Both the position numbers and the translations under genes were made by a program. Below are positions 12,766 through 34,419 of a stretch of DNA of 62,500 nucleotides, one piece after another; position 1 is the stretch's first letter, and each line of letters starts with the position of its first letter. Below the pieces are notes generated by a model that saw nothing but the letters and a program-made list of their open reading frames with translations, made no database searches and was not told the DNA's origin. Source of the DNA: Anaeromyces robustus (Eukaryota; Neocallimastigomycota; Neocallimastigomycetes; Neocallimastigales; Neocallimastigaceae); contig MCFG01000025.1 of NCBI GenBank assembly GCA_002104895.1, positions 115,001 through 177,500 of the forward strand, in the 5' to 3' direction.

Positions 12766-14659
12766 TATAAATAATAATAAAATATAAATAATAATTTATT
12801 TATAAAACATTAAATATATAAATACATAATAAATAATAATAGAAAAAAAAATAATAATAATAATAATAATAAATTAATTCAACTTATAAAAAAAAATAAT
12901 TACCTATTTCCTGGTTTTTATTTTCTTCAATATCTTCAATATGACTATCGATATAATTATTAACTTCCTCTACTTTATCATCTGTTCTTTCCATTGAATG
13001 TCTATCATTATCATCTCCACTTTCACTACTACTACTTTGATCAAGAAATACTGCAGATTCTGTAAAAGTATAATCATCATAAGTTTCAAGTAATCTTTTA
13101 AACATAGATGGTGATGGTAATAAATAAATAACGTTAGATCTTAAATTTTCCATCATTGCCATTACTGACACTTGATAAGGTAAATATAAAAGTGCTTTAA
13201 ATTTAGATAAAATTTTTGGACCACCATATCTAGTTTCTAAAACTTCATATGGTACATTTAATGCTTGTAATGCAGGTACAGAAAGTATTGTATCTTGTTT
13301 TGAACGTGATATAATTGCTATTGTTTTTTCTGGTTGTTCTGATTTATAATAAATTGATTCATCATAAGTATGAATATTTGGAGGATTACCAGTTGACCGA
13401 ATTAAAGCATAATTAGGTACATATATACCATTTCTACATAAATAATAAATTTCATATGGATTATTAACAACAACCGTTATTTTCTTAGTTTCAATGGCAT
13501 TTTTAAATAATTTATGAAATTCTATTTTATAATCATCTTTTAAAAATACATCAAATCTTTAATATTTTTAATTATATATATATAAATATTGTTAAAATAT
13601 TATATATTTAAATATTATTATATTTATTATGAATAAATAAATTAAAAAATAATATAATATTTAGTATCTTCTTTTATTTGGTTATATATTAATTTTATAC
13701 ATTATATATAATATTTTATTAAAAATATTAAAATTTAATTACCTATTTGTTATTTCAGTAATTATTTTAGCTTTACAATATGGTGCTTTTAAAAATGGTA
13801 CTACATCTAGCATGATATCTGATATTATAATATATTCATATTCATCACAAAATTGTTGATATTTACTTTCACAACTACCTTCCATTAAACATGTTTGTAA
13901 TTTACTCCATTGCAAACTGTTAGACTAATTATATAATAAAAGATATATATTATAATAAATACAAAAAAAATAAATAAAATAAATTATTAAATAAAATGTT
14001 CTATATAAAGATATACAAAAAAAAAAAAATAAACAAAATACAAAAAGTGATAAAAATTTAATTTTATAAATAATAAAAATATTTATACAAAAATGATAAT
14101 ATATAATAATAATGATAATGATAATAATGATAATGATAATAATAAAGGAAAAAAGTTTTTTTTTTTTTTTTTTTTTCAAGTTTTTTTCTGTTTTCTTTTT
14201 CCTTTTATTTTTGTTTTTATATTTGTATTCTTTTATAATTATCATTATTATTATAATATTAATTTAATTCATTACCTCTGGAGAATGAACAGTTAGATTC
14301 CAGTTGAGGGTATCACTTATATATTGAAAATTTGATATAGTTCCCTCATGTCTACTAATATATAAAATGGGAACATTTTGAGTTTTTTGTTTTAAATAAA
14401 TAAAATCATCATCATTAAGAATAAATTTTGTATTCATATGATTTGATTTATCTTTATAATTTAAATTTTCATAATTATAATCAGAATAGTCAACGTTATC
14501 ATAATGGCTACTTCTATATTTTGCGAAATCACTTGGAACATATTTATTTGATGATATCTCTATTATCAATTTAATAATTTGATAAATAAATAAAACACTT
14601 ACAAATATAATTAAATTTATAATTAAAAATCTCTGTATTTTTCTTGGTAATGCAATCAT
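12346..14659 (-). CDS. Type II membrane protein, glycosyltransferase-like (family not recognised)
   Basis: Predicted exons: 14659-14276, 13924-13743, 13556-12904 and 12677-12346, giving 516 residues with consistent phases. The start MIALPRKIQRF precedes a single hydrophobic anchor (about residues 11-34), with the rest on the other side of the membrane. That is the topology of Golgi glycosyltransferases. The luminal part has short alternating hydrophobic strands and motifs typical of GT-B-like folds: ILYISRHEGTISNFQYI, YIIISDIMLDVVPFL, ITVVVNNPYEIYYLC and IAIISRSKQDTILSVPAL. YGGPKILSKFKALLYLPYQ and a C-terminal WVEWYREEFRDVFIYF follow. An acidic Ser-rich loop sits near residues 370-405. I cannot name the family or substrate. 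The nearest genes give no functional hint. Confidence 0.65.
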
Positions 14660-16133
14660 GTTGATTATATTTATATAATTATATATATTATTTAAAAGAA
14701 AATGAAATAATTAAATAAATAATAGTATTGGTATAATAGTTTATTTATATATAATGAATGTGAATGTGAATATTTTTTTATTCTTCTTTTTTATAGATAT
14801 ATTCTTTATTTTTATATATTATATTACTTCATTTGGTATGAATATAAAAAAAATGAATTTTTTACTATCAAGAAGTAAATTATTTATGTATAATATATTA
14901 TAAATATTATATATGTTATATATGTTATTTTTTTCTTTTTTATCCTTTTTTTTTTTATTTTATTTTATTATTTTATTTGCTATTTATATCTATTATTTTT
15001 AATATTATAACAACGCTATGTTCATAAGTATTAATTTACTTTATTTTTTATTGAAGTTGAGTATTATTAAATTTGTATTATTGTTATTATTATTATTTAT
15101 ATTCTTTTGGTATATATTATTTGTTTGAAAAAAAATTAATAAATAAACTATATTACAAAAAAAGATGTTTTGTCTACTTTTACTTTTATTTTTATTTTTT
15201 ATTTTTTATTATCATTTTATTTTTTTTTTTTTTTTAACTTTTTTTTTTTCATTAAAAAAAATATTATTACTTTTATTTGAATAAATATTAAAAAAAAATT
15301 AAAAAAAAAAATAAAATAAAACAAATCTAAACAAAACTGTAGAAAAAAAAAAATGAAAAAAAAAAAATGAAAAAAAAAAAAAAAAAAAGAGATAGTTGAA
15401 AGATAAATATTGTCAAAAAATATTAAAAAACAATTCTTTTTTTTTTTTTTTTGTTTTGGTTTTTGTTTTTTTTTTTTTTTTCTTTTATTTTATTTTACAC
15501 AAATATTGATTATTTGATATTTGTGTATATATTTAATATATATAAAAAAATAAAAATTGTATATAAAAATATATAAATATTTATTATTTAATTAATAATT
15601 TAATAATTTTAAAATTTGTATTTATTAATATAGATAGAGTTGCATTAATATTAGTAATTAAATATATAATTATTATATATTAATCATTATATTCTATAAT
15701 ATATTGCATATTATTAATGATTTAGAAAGAACTATTATTATTAATGATAATTATTATTTTTAAAAAAAAAAAAAAAGAAGAAAAATACATTAAATATTAT
15801 AATATAAAAGACAATGTTTTTTCAAATAATAATAATTAATAATAACTAATAATAATAATAATAACTAATATTGACTATTTTATAATATAGAAAATAACAA
15901 AAGAAAAAAAAAATTAAAGATAAAATAAAAAAAATAAAATATATTTTTAATTGTTTTACTATAATAAAGTATTAACATACATTAATATGAAAACATTTTT
16001 AGTCCTTAAAACATTTGACATTATTATTGAGATTTTTATATTTTATATTATTTAAATCTGGTTACAAAATTCTTTTATAAATAATACATTTATATCAAAA
16101 AGAAATGTTACATTTCAAAGAAAACTAAAAACC

Positions 16134-16178
<45 letters not shown>

Positions 16179-16191
16179 TGTATTTATGTAT

Positions 16192-16258
<67 letters not shown>

Positions 16259-16646
16259 TGTATTTATTTATTTATTTATTTATTTCAATATTATTTAACA
16301 ATCATATTATTATTATTAATTATCTACTATTAATATAATATTAATTATTATTACTCAAATTATTTTTTATGATTATTATTGGTATTTAATGGTTATCACA
16401 CTTAGTATCATTAATAAAATATTAATTAAAAAAAAATTATAATTAATAATAAAATAAATAATAAAATAAAGGCTTTAATATTTTAGAATATGGATATTAG
16501 CCATTAATTTAAAGTATTTAATTATAATATAAGATACTCAATATATCACAATATATTATAATATATACTTTTTAATTGTTTTTGTTAAGTTTATGGTAAT
16601 ACAAAAATAATATATTTTATTATTGATTCAATATTAATTTTTTTTG
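14660..16646. other. Intergenic, homopolymer-rich; contains a (TTTA)n array
   Basis: No gene seen. Poly-A and poly-T runs are dense around 15150-15480. An array of about 37 TTTA units, with three TTTATG variants, occupies about 16137-16285. Confidence 0.75.
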
Positions 16647-16959
16647 AGCCACATTATTTTTAATTAAAATAGAAAAAAAAAAAAAAAAACATTTTTTTAA
16701 GTACTAGATTTAGTAATTTAAAGTTAAATTACTTAATGCATCTATTAATATTAGCATATATTCACGTGATGAAAATTACAAATCAGATACATTAACATAA
16801 ATAGCAAATATATCCTCCATTTTATATATATTTTTTTAATATAATGTATTGTTAATTTCATGTTTTTTTATTATCATAATAAAAATTATTAACAAACCAG
16901 CATAATATAAATAAAATTATATAAATCTTCTATATATAACTTTTTAAAATAATGTGGCT
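16647..16959. mobile_element. Candidate 313-bp MITE with 14-bp terminal inverted repeats
   Basis: AGCCACATTATTTT (16647-16660) is exactly inverted at 16946-16959 (AAAATAATGTGGCT). The similarity weakens outward. The interior is non-coding and slightly richer in G/C than its flanks (a CACGTG lies near 16763). No target-site duplication is evident, so a chance palindrome cannot be excluded. Confidence 0.35.
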
Positions 16960-17159
16960 TATTATCTTAGTTTAAAAAACAATACATATATAATTCCATT
17001 TTTACTAATAATTTACTAATAATATTATTCAATTTTAATTAAATAAAAAGAATAATTCTTTTATAATTAGACGATTATTAGACTTTTAATTATAGATGTT
17101 GTGAAATGAATCATTGACAAAAAGCATAATATAAATATATATATAATATAATTTAATAA

Positions 17160-17745
17160 ACTAATCACAAGTAGTGGTCGATTTTCATGAACCTATTACC
17201 ATTTTTATGATCCTACCAAAGTCCACAACACATTCAGAAATTAAACATTATACACCAGGGTGTGCTATCATCAATCCATACAATAAAACATATGAAAGAT
17301 AACTGTAGTCCACAACACATTCAGAAATTAAACATTATACACCAGGGTGTGCTATCATCAATCCATACAATAAAACATATGAAAGATAACTGTAGTCCAC
17401 AACACATTCAGAAATTAAACATTATACACCAGGGTGTGCTATCATCAATCCATACAATAAAACATATGAAAGATAACTGTTAAGTACATCTTAGATGTAT
17501 TTAGCCTAATTTCTATGCACTTTCTTATATAGAAAACTCTAAGTAAACGTATAAGTCCAATACAAATAGATATTATATCAAATTCAAAACATCCTCGGAT
17601 AATTATCTAATTTAAGTAAAGATAATATCACATACAGAGTCTCTCATCTAGACCCTTACTATTCGAAAAAGCATTGTAGCTTTATATAAAATTTATTCTT
17701 GTAGTTCTTCGGAGCAACTATAAGAACCACCATCATACTAGTTAT
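17160..17745. other. Locally GC-richer, non-coding island around the 87-bp repeat
   Basis: The sequence changes from homopolymer DNA to ordinary mixed sequence (for example GTAGTGGTCGATTTTCATG and CTTCGGAGCAACTATAAG). No long frame, splice pattern or RNA gene was recognised. A decayed transposable element is the simplest reading. Confidence 0.4.
17221..17481. repeat. Three tandem copies of an 87-bp unit
   Basis: The unit beginning GTCCACAACACATTCAG starts at 17221, 17308 and 17395 with no visible difference between copies. Because 87 is divisible by three, an open frame runs through it. That frame has no codon or composition signature and simply repeats 29 residues. Confidence 0.95.
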
Positions 17746-18854
17746 AAAAAAAGAATAATAAAAGCAAAACTAATAAAGAAAATATCTTATAACTAAATAA
17801 CATTTTGTTACTATATTTATAATTAGATATTTATTAAATAAATATCCATATATAATAATCCTGTTATAATTTATATAAATATTATTTTTATAAAAATTAT
17901 ATATATTTTTTTCTTGTTAAACCACAAATCAACTATAGGTTAAACATAGTATATCATTAAATAACATAAATCGATAATAATTTTTTTTGATATTATTTTA
18001 TACTTAAATATGATATATTTTAATACAATAATTTAAGTTAAAAAAAATTAATGTAAAACAAAAAAAAATAAGTAAAAAACCCATAATTTATAAAATTATA
18101 TAAATTTTAAATAATTAAAAAAAAAAAAGTAATTAATTAATCTTTGCAAGTTTTTTTTTTTTTAAATCTTTATTTCTTTATTAAATTAACAATCCATTTT
18201 TATTATTTTATAATATAAAAGAATATAAAGATTAGATTATTAAAATTTATTATTGTGAAGGTTAGATTTATAATAATAAAATTAATTTTTTGACCAATAT
18301 TTTAAATTTATTTATTATTATTTTTATTATTTTTATTATTTTAATTATTATTATTTATTATTATTTTAATAATTATCACAGATTTTTTAATATAAAAATA
18401 ATTAATGTAATATTATATTTAATTACTATAATTTTTTTTACTTTTTTTTTTTTTATTAATTTTTTTCTTTTTATTTATATTTTTATATTTTAATTTTTCT
18501 CCTTTAAAAAATGATAAAATACAATTTACAAATAAAAAATATAAAAATATATTTTTTTTTTTTTAAAAAAAAATAGTGAAATATTGATTTTTGGGATAGA
18601 GAAACAATTATTATATATACATATTATAATTTATAATATACATATATATTTGATAGAAAAGAAGCAAGGGAAAAAAAAAAAAAAAAAAGAAAAACAATAA
18701 TAACAATTTATAATTGATATTATTGATAAATCTGTGCCATTTGATTTAAATACTAATAAAAATACAAATAATAAAATTAAATATTAGTATATATTTATAA
18801 TTAATAATATATTTATTTATATATATATAATTATTATTAAACAATGATTATAAC

Positions 18855-22945
<4,091 letters not shown>

Positions 22946-23059
22946 GTTGGGATAATGTTATATTTTTTTTATATATAAAAAAATGTATAATTATGTATAA
23001 AAAAATAGTATATATTATATTAAATTATATTATGTTATATATAATTATGATACAGTGCG

Positions 23060-23091
<32 letters not shown>

Positions 23092-24761
23092 ACTCTTTAT
23101 TATTATTATTATTATTTATTATTCTTATAAATTATTTTTTATTAATTCATTTTAAAATCTATTATTTATACAACATTTATATATATTGTATTATTATTTT
23201 AATTCATTCTTTCTTTAAAGTATTTATTAATGATTTTTTATTGAAAAAAATAAATTAAATTATTTTTTTTTAATATTTATAATAATAATAATGAATAGTG
23301 TTTATGTTGATATTTATATGATAAAATAATTATAAATAAATATTTAATAAATCAATTATTTCTTATATAGAATAAGAATGATGCCGCTTACTATAAGTTT
23401 TTATATATTGTATATATACAATGTAATAACTTATTTATATATATAGATGTTTTTTAAATATTTATTTACTTTTTATATTTACTTTTATTTTATTATTATT
23501 TTATTTTTATTATTTTATATAGTTAAGTGATAAGTATCTATATAAATTGATTTCTTTTATTATATTATTTTGAGTTTTTTTTTTTTTTTTGTTTTTTAAT
23601 TTATTTTATTTTACTTTTTCTTTTTTTCTTTTTACTTTTTTTACTTTTTTTTTTTTTTTATTTATATTTTATTATTATTATTATTATTTTAATTAAAAGT
23701 TTTCAAAGTAAAAAAGAAAAAAACAAAGAGGGATAACCATAAATAAACAATATATATGAAATACTGAAATACAAAAAAAATTACAAAAATCTTTTTTATA
23801 TTTTTTTATATCATCTGTTTTAATTTAAACGTTTGAGATTTAATTAAAAATGTTTATATGTAACATTAAACTTTAATAATTAATAAAAATATATAAAAGA
23901 ATATATATATCAATGAATGAATAAATTATAAACTAAATAAATTTTTTGTTATTTAGTATTGTATTATTATATCATCATTATATAATTAATAATTAATAAG
24001 TATATTAATATAAAAATACTAAATAATAAGTGAATAACTAAATAAATTAAGGAAGAAATATATTCACATATGATTGTTTATGTTTATTGTTATAAATATA
24101 TTTAACTATATTTTTACTTAACTATCTATCAATCTATTTATTTATTTATTTATTTATTTACTTATATATTATTTATTTTTATATTATATATTATTTGTTA
24201 TTTATTTATTTATTTATTTATTTTTATATTATATATTATTTGTTATTTATTTATTCATTTATTTATTTTTATATTATATATTATTTGTTATTTATTTATT
24301 TATTTATTTATTTATTAAATAATATTTATTTATTTATTTATTAAATAATATTTATTTATTTATTTATTTATTTAGATTAAAGAAAATTAGATAAGATTTA
24401 ATCATAATCAATTAGTATTTAGTATTTATTATTGACTTAGCAGAAAAAATTTTTTTTTTATATATATCATTAAAAACTTTTTTATTATATTTATTATAAT
24501 TATTTGAATTTTTATTATTTATAATAATATATTTTTTATTACTATTTCCTATTACTAATTGAAAATTTATTTTATTCACTGTTTGTTATATAAATAATTA
24601 TTATTTTTATATTATAAATTTTCTATTTTCTTATTTCTTATTAATTACTTATTATTAATATATTATAATATATAAGTATTATAAATATTATAATTATTTT
24701 AAATTATTCTATAAAATATTTATATATTTAATATTATAATGTTTATTGTTCGACACCGCTT
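22946..24761. other. Intergenic between the divergent ZnT9 and RAD54 genes (first part)
   Basis: A/T runs. Between about 24130 and 24375 the unit TTATTTATTTATTTTTATATTATATATTATTTG recurs three to four times in tandem, then gives way to TTTA repeats. No gene seen. Confidence 0.7.
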
Positions 24762-24845
24762 CTACTCTAAATACAGTAGTTTTCTTTTTCGTAACATGTT
24801 TTATACTAAGTATTTAAGACATAACTATTCTACTTTAAACAGTGT

Positions 24846-24882
<37 letters not shown>

Positions 24883-24926
24883 CGTAACAGGCTTTAAACT
24901 AAGTATTTAAGGCATAGCTATTCAAG
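24762..24926. repeat. Imperfect tandem duplication with an expanded poly-T in the second copy
   Basis: Unit 1 (24762-24829) and unit 2 (24830-24926) share CTACT(C/T)TAAA, CAGT(A/G)TAG, TTTCGTAACA, ACTAAGTATTTAAG and GCATA-CTATTC blocks. The poly-T run between CAGTGTAG and CGTAACA has grown to over 30 T in the second copy. The function is unknown. Confidence 0.7.
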
Positions 24927-25005
24927 TTTTATTATATAATATTAGTATATTGAATAACGTTAACTTAATAGCGAGTCCAGTTTACAAGCCCCACATACAA
25001 ATAAT

Positions 25006-25021
25006 GGTTACCAAGGAAACC
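25006..25021. other. Near-perfect 16-bp palindrome resembling an RFX X-box
   Basis: GGTTACCAAGGAAACC has half sites GGTT-CC and GG-AACC around AA. It is close to the RFX consensus GTNRCC-N0-3-RGYAAC with one mismatch. It lies in a small GC-richer patch (24960-25060) about 770 bp upstream of the RAD54 start. A functional site is only a guess. Confidence 0.2.
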
Positions 25022-25105
25022 GCCCAATAATAGAATTCTTGCACCCCACATTATTAATACTTTAGTTAGAGTTTAAATAGAAATATAAAATATATGAACA
25101 TATTA

Positions 25106-25178
25106 AGGGCAAGTCGATGCCAAATTGGTAAGGCGCATGGAATGTAATTCTGATATATTTATGTGAGGTATCACATGA
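25106..25178 (+). pseudogene. tRNA-Tyr(GTA)-like relic
   Basis: The segment GCCAAATTGGTAAGGCGC (25119-25136) resembles the D arm of fungal tRNA-Tyr. The anticodon-loop candidate ATGTAAT (25142-25148) has GTA at 25144-25146 and only a weak stem. A perfect 5-bp T-stem (ATGTG/CACAT, 25161-25165 and 25172-25176) carries a 6-nt loop without TTCRA. The acceptor ends do not pair. It is therefore a decayed tRNA or a tRNA-derived SINE head, not a working gene. Confidence 0.35.
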
Positions 25179-25787
25179 TTATTTTTCAGTTTTTTTTATA
25201 ATTTTTCCAATTTTTTTTTTTTTTTTTAAAATTTTAATTTATTATATAATTTATATTATTTTTTTTTATTTAAAAACGTTAAAACTTTTTTCTTTATTTT
25301 TTATTTTAGAGAAATTATATATATATTATCTTCTTTTTATTTATTTATTTATTTATTTTTTTTTATACTTTTTTTGTTTAGTTTTTTTTAATACTTAAGT
25401 TATTAAAGATAGAAAATGTTATATTCAGAGCAATAGCAAAAAAGAAAAATATTTTATTTTTAGATATATATTATTTAGATGGATTGACCAACTTTATAAA
25501 AATTATTATTTTAAATAAAAAAATTTAAAAGTATAATCATAAGAACTAACCAAACGAACAAAGAAAAAAAAATAATTACAATAAAAACTTTTGAATATAA
25601 GATTAAGATTAATTTTCAATAATATATTAAGAAAATAATCAATAAATATTATTATTTTTTTTATATTATTATATAGAAATTTCATTTTTAACAGAAATAA
25701 GAGTAATATATATAAAAAATATTTAATACATTTATATTATAATATAATATATATTATATATTTTAAAGTATTTTTATCAATGAAAAA

Positions 25788-29664
<3,877 letters not shown>

Positions 29665-30813
29665 TTAATTAATTTAAGAATAATAATAATTATAATAATA
29701 CTATTAATCATGTATATATATATAAATATATATTTCATTTAATCATATTATTATTATTATTATTATCATCATCAGCATCATTATCATTATTATTATCATT
29801 TTTTTTTAACTTATATATATAAATTTTATTGGCTTTTTTTTCTATAGAATTTCTTTTACCTATTTCATTTTAATACATAATATTATTTAATTTGTTATAT
29901 ATATAAATAAACTTTTTTTAATTTCATTATTATTTTTTTTTTTTTATAGAATTTTTTTTTCCTTTTACCCATTTCATTTTAATGAATAATTATCATATAA
30001 TTATAATTTTTTTTGTTTAAATAAGTATAAATTAAATGCTATTTTTATAGTTTCAAAACATATATATATATAAAATAAGATTTATAAATATTAATATCGT
30101 TTCAATACTACTTATTTTATAATGTATATATATATATATATAATATATATAAGCAAGGAGTAAAAACAAAAATTATTATATTAATAAAACAATATATAAA
30201 TAACTATGTTTCTTTTTTTTAAAGTATCTATTTCAATTTTTTTTTTTTTTTTTTTAGTATGTATTAAACCAATATTAATAATAAAGGTTATATGAAGAAA
30301 AATAAAATATAAACAAAATTAAATATCGAATAAAAAAAGTAATAATATAGTATAACAAATAATATAAAAAAAATTAGTATATCAAGGTGAAAAAGTAAAT
30401 ATATATAAATCTGAGAAAATAATTTAATATATATGTATATATTTTAACCAAGTTTTAAAAAAAATATTTATATCTTATATATTTCAACCAAGTTTTAAAA
30501 AAATATTTATATTATATATATATAAATTTTTATTAATTTTATTTTATTGTATTATATTTTATGTTATTATATTTCATTTCATTTTTTATTTCTTATTTTT
30601 TATTTTTGATTATTATTGATTTTATTGGGTATAAAAACATTGAATACTTTAATATAAATACATTTTTATAAATATAATTTTGCATATTTATATTATTAGT
30701 AAAAATTGTAGTTAAATATATATGTATAATTTTGATTTTAATAATTGATTTTAAAAAAGATTTTCATTATTACAATTATTATTATATATAATGTATTATC
30801 CATTTATAATGAA
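29665..30813. other. Intergenic between the convergent RAD54 and elongin C genes
   Basis: A/T-rich. Two near-identical stretches, TTT(T/C)AACCAAGTTTT plus an A-run and ATATTTATAT, lie at about 30441 and 30481. No gene seen. Confidence 0.7.
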
Positions 30814-31703
30814 TTAACATTCAAGATATTCAGCTACCATTAATAATTCTGTTGCTAAATTATCGTCAATATAAAATTCTGGAACATCTTCTGCATTAGA
30901 GTATTTTGCTTTATAATAAAAATATTCACAAACTTTTTCTAAAATTTCAGCTCTTTTATAAATTGTTATATATAATAAAAATAAATAAGATAATAAAAAA
31001 AATATTATACAATCAGTATTTATATTATATTATTTATTGCATTTAATAATATTTTTATTATATATATATTATCTGTAATAAAATATTCATAATATTATTT
31101 ATTACCTAATTTCATTGAAATGGATTTCATTTTGAACAGATTCAATAAAGTTACCTTTTTATACAAATAAAATTATTATATATAAGAATGTTTAGTAAAT
31201 GATTTATAAAAAGAAAAAGATAAAAAAAAGTTATTATTTAGATATTATGTACATATATATAAAGTGCTTTAAAATTATTCTCTTTTTTTTTTTTTTTTAT
31301 AATAATTAACATTTTATTCTATATTGTGATAAAATTATACCTAAACTATTATATTCATCTTATTAATTATTACTATTTTTTTTTTTTTATTTTAAATGAA
31401 TAATTTTATATGTACATAAAAAAAATACTTAAATATTTTTATTCATTTAATATATATAAAATTTAGATTTTATATTTATTGAATCATCTTTAATATAATT
31501 TATTTATAAAATTTTTTAATTATTTTATTTATTTTAAAATATTAAAAATTATTACCTGGACTGGAAAGCATATTTTTTATAGTTCCTGATATCATTGCAC
31601 ATTTTCTATCAATTATAAATTCAAAACCATCAGAACTAATTAATTTTACTGTATCGTATGTATTTTCTTCATTTGAAGAAACTGATTTATTATCATCTTC
31701 CAT
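30814..31703 (-). CDS. ELC1: Elongin C
   Basis: Three predicted exons: 31703-31556, 31154-31106 and 30952-30814, giving 111 residues, the normal size for elongin C. The small BTB/POZ-fold protein bridges Cullin-2/5- or Cul3-type ubiquitin ligases and BC-box proteins, or elongin A. Diagnostic segments are [50 protein letters not shown] and the C-terminal [20 protein letters not shown] ending in EC. The loop that ends [11 protein letters not shown] replaces the vertebrate GQF-ETNEV region. All introns are within the BTB fold. Start: the first ATG in frame, followed by an acidic Ser-rich leader of about 17 residues. Confidence 0.95.
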
Positions 31704-33101
31704 TGTTAATAAATTCTATTATAATATATTTATATATTTTTTTAATGAATGATTATATTGTTGTAATAAAAATATTTCTTTTCTTTATTATTATATTTTT
31801 TGCGTTAAAGAGAAAAAAACATAAAAAATTTTTTTTTAAATACAGAAATTTTTTATATGTTATTATATATTAAAAAAAATAAACATAAAAATTAAAATTA
31901 AACTCTTTCATTACTAAATTCTTTTAAATATATAAATATTATTTAATTTTATAGTTATTTATTTAATAGGTATTTATTCTCTTACTTTTATTAGTTTATA
32001 TTAAATTATTTATTTCTTTATTATTTATTTATTCATTTATTAATATATTACTTATTTAAATATTAATAAAGAATTATTCTTCAAGTGAGATAGATGGAGA
32101 AATTTTAACAATTATTATTTGTTATACATTTTACCTAAAACAAAATTGTAAATGTAGTTTATAATTAATAATATATAATATAATATAATATAATATAATA
32201 TATGATATAGCATAATATAGTATATATAATAATAATATATAAATTAATATAATTTATATATTATTATTATATTTTCAAATTAATATGTAATCTTTATTTA
32301 TTTGAATATTTAATATATTTATACTATTTAAAATGATTATTCATATGTTAAAAACCAATTATATAATTTATAAACAATAGAGGGAAAAAACAAGTGTTCA
32401 TAATATATTTTTTCTTTTCAAATATAAAATAACAAAATAGACATAAAAATAATTAGAAATTTAGATTTTTAAGTAATATTTTTAATATTAATAATAACAA
32501 GAAAAGAATATATTATTTAAAAAATTTAAATCAAAACAATACAATTGAATTTAAAAGAGGTAAGAATAATAAGTAAATAAACAATAATAAATTTTTTTAC
32601 TATATTTTTATAATTATTACTCAATTTATTATTATGAAATATTAACATTATTATTATATTTAATAATATTTTTTATTTAATTAATTATTTTTTTATTTTA
32701 TTAAAAGGCTATATTATTTTCTTAGTAATTAAATATTTTAAGAAAATAATAAGCAAATTATATATTAATATTTTAATATCTTTTATTTTCATATTCGTAA
32801 AACAGTTATATTTTACATAAAAAAGAAGAAAAGAAAAAACAATTTATAATAATAAGGAAAAAAAATAATAATAAAATAAAAAATATAAAAAATAAAAAAT
32901 AAACATATTTATTTATAATATATAATAATACTTCAGGATATATTTACAATAAATAATAAATTAATTACATATATATATATCATAAGCCAAAATAAATATT
33001 ATATTTCAGTAGTAATAACAATAATTACAATTTGATTATTCATACCATTTATTTTTTAATTCTTGAAATAATTTCGAAAATTTAATAAATAATTCAACAA
33101 A
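31704..33101. other. Intergenic between divergent elongin C and BOS1 genes
   Basis: About 1.4 kb of A/T-rich sequence with a (TAATA)n run near 32170-32215. It must contain both promoters, but I can point to no defined site. Confidence 0.6.
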
Positions 33102-34357
33102 ATGAATATTTTATATAACAATTCTTCTAAACAAATTCGTCAAATTACAGATGGATTTTGAAAAAATTAGAACAAGGCCAGGATACTTCTAGTGCTATTC
33201 AAGGTATATAATAAATGAAATAAACATGAATATTAAAAAAAAAATAGCACAATGAATCAAAAAATATATATATACATTCTTTAAAAGAAAAATAATTTAT
33301 ACTAAATAATGACATTGATAATAATGAATAAACTAATATTAACATATAATGATAATAATGAATAACCAATTTTAACATATAATAATAATAATAATAATAA
33401 AAATATGAAATTATTAAGAATCAAAAATGCAATTTTGAAATTTTTTAATTAGATGTATATATAATTAAATGTTTAATTATTAATTAATAATTATGTAATA
33501 ATAGGTCAAATTTCTGCTAGTCTTGGTGCTTTAAAAAAAGCTTCAGATGATCTTATGCAATTAGCAAAAAGAGAAATTACAGAAGAAAAAAGAGAAATAG
33601 CTTATCAGTAAATATTTTTTTTTCTTTTTATATTAATATTAATAGTTATATGTTTGTATAGTAATTTTTGAAAAATATAAAATATTAATTTTTTATAATT
33701 ATTACAATATTTTTATATTTATTATAATCATTGCTATGGTGTATTATTTTATTATGTTGAATTATTATAACTATCTTATATTTGATATTTTGTTTATTAT
33801 TATAACCATCTTCTGTTTGAATACAATTAAATGATAAACTTAAATATTAATGAATTTGATGAATATCAATTTTTTTATATAAATAATAAATTTTCATATA
33901 TATTTTATTTATATAAATGTAAAATAAAAACAAAAACAAAAAAAAAAAAAAAACAAAAAAAAAACAAAAAAAAATAAAAAAAAAAAAATATAAAATATTA
34001 ACAGACGTGCAGAAAAAATACAAAGAGAATATCAACTTCTTTCAAGATTCATTTAATAGATGGAAACAAAAACAACTGACAAAGGTATTAAAAAATAAAG
34101 GAATTAATTAATTAATTATTATTTATATATTGTCATATTTTTAAAATAAAAAATAATAAATTTTAAAAAATAACTAATCAAAATAATTCAAAAATATGAA
34201 ATATTTTTTATATTTTATTTAATATATAAATATATATTATTCAATAATTTTATTGATATCAATAATTCAAAATTAATGTTATAATAAAATATCAATTGTA
34301 TATTTATATAGCAAAATCAAGAGCGAGAAAGAGAAATGTTACTTAGAAGACAAGATG

Positions 34358-34419
<62 letters not shown>

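Noticed and set aside
17262-17483. 73-residue frame through the 87-bp tandem repeat
   Set aside because: It is open only because 87 is a multiple of three; it has no signal, domain or splice context.
25106-25178. A functional tRNA-Tyr gene
   Set aside because: The acceptor ends do not pair, the T-loop lacks TTCRA and the anticodon stem is weak; recorded only as a relic.
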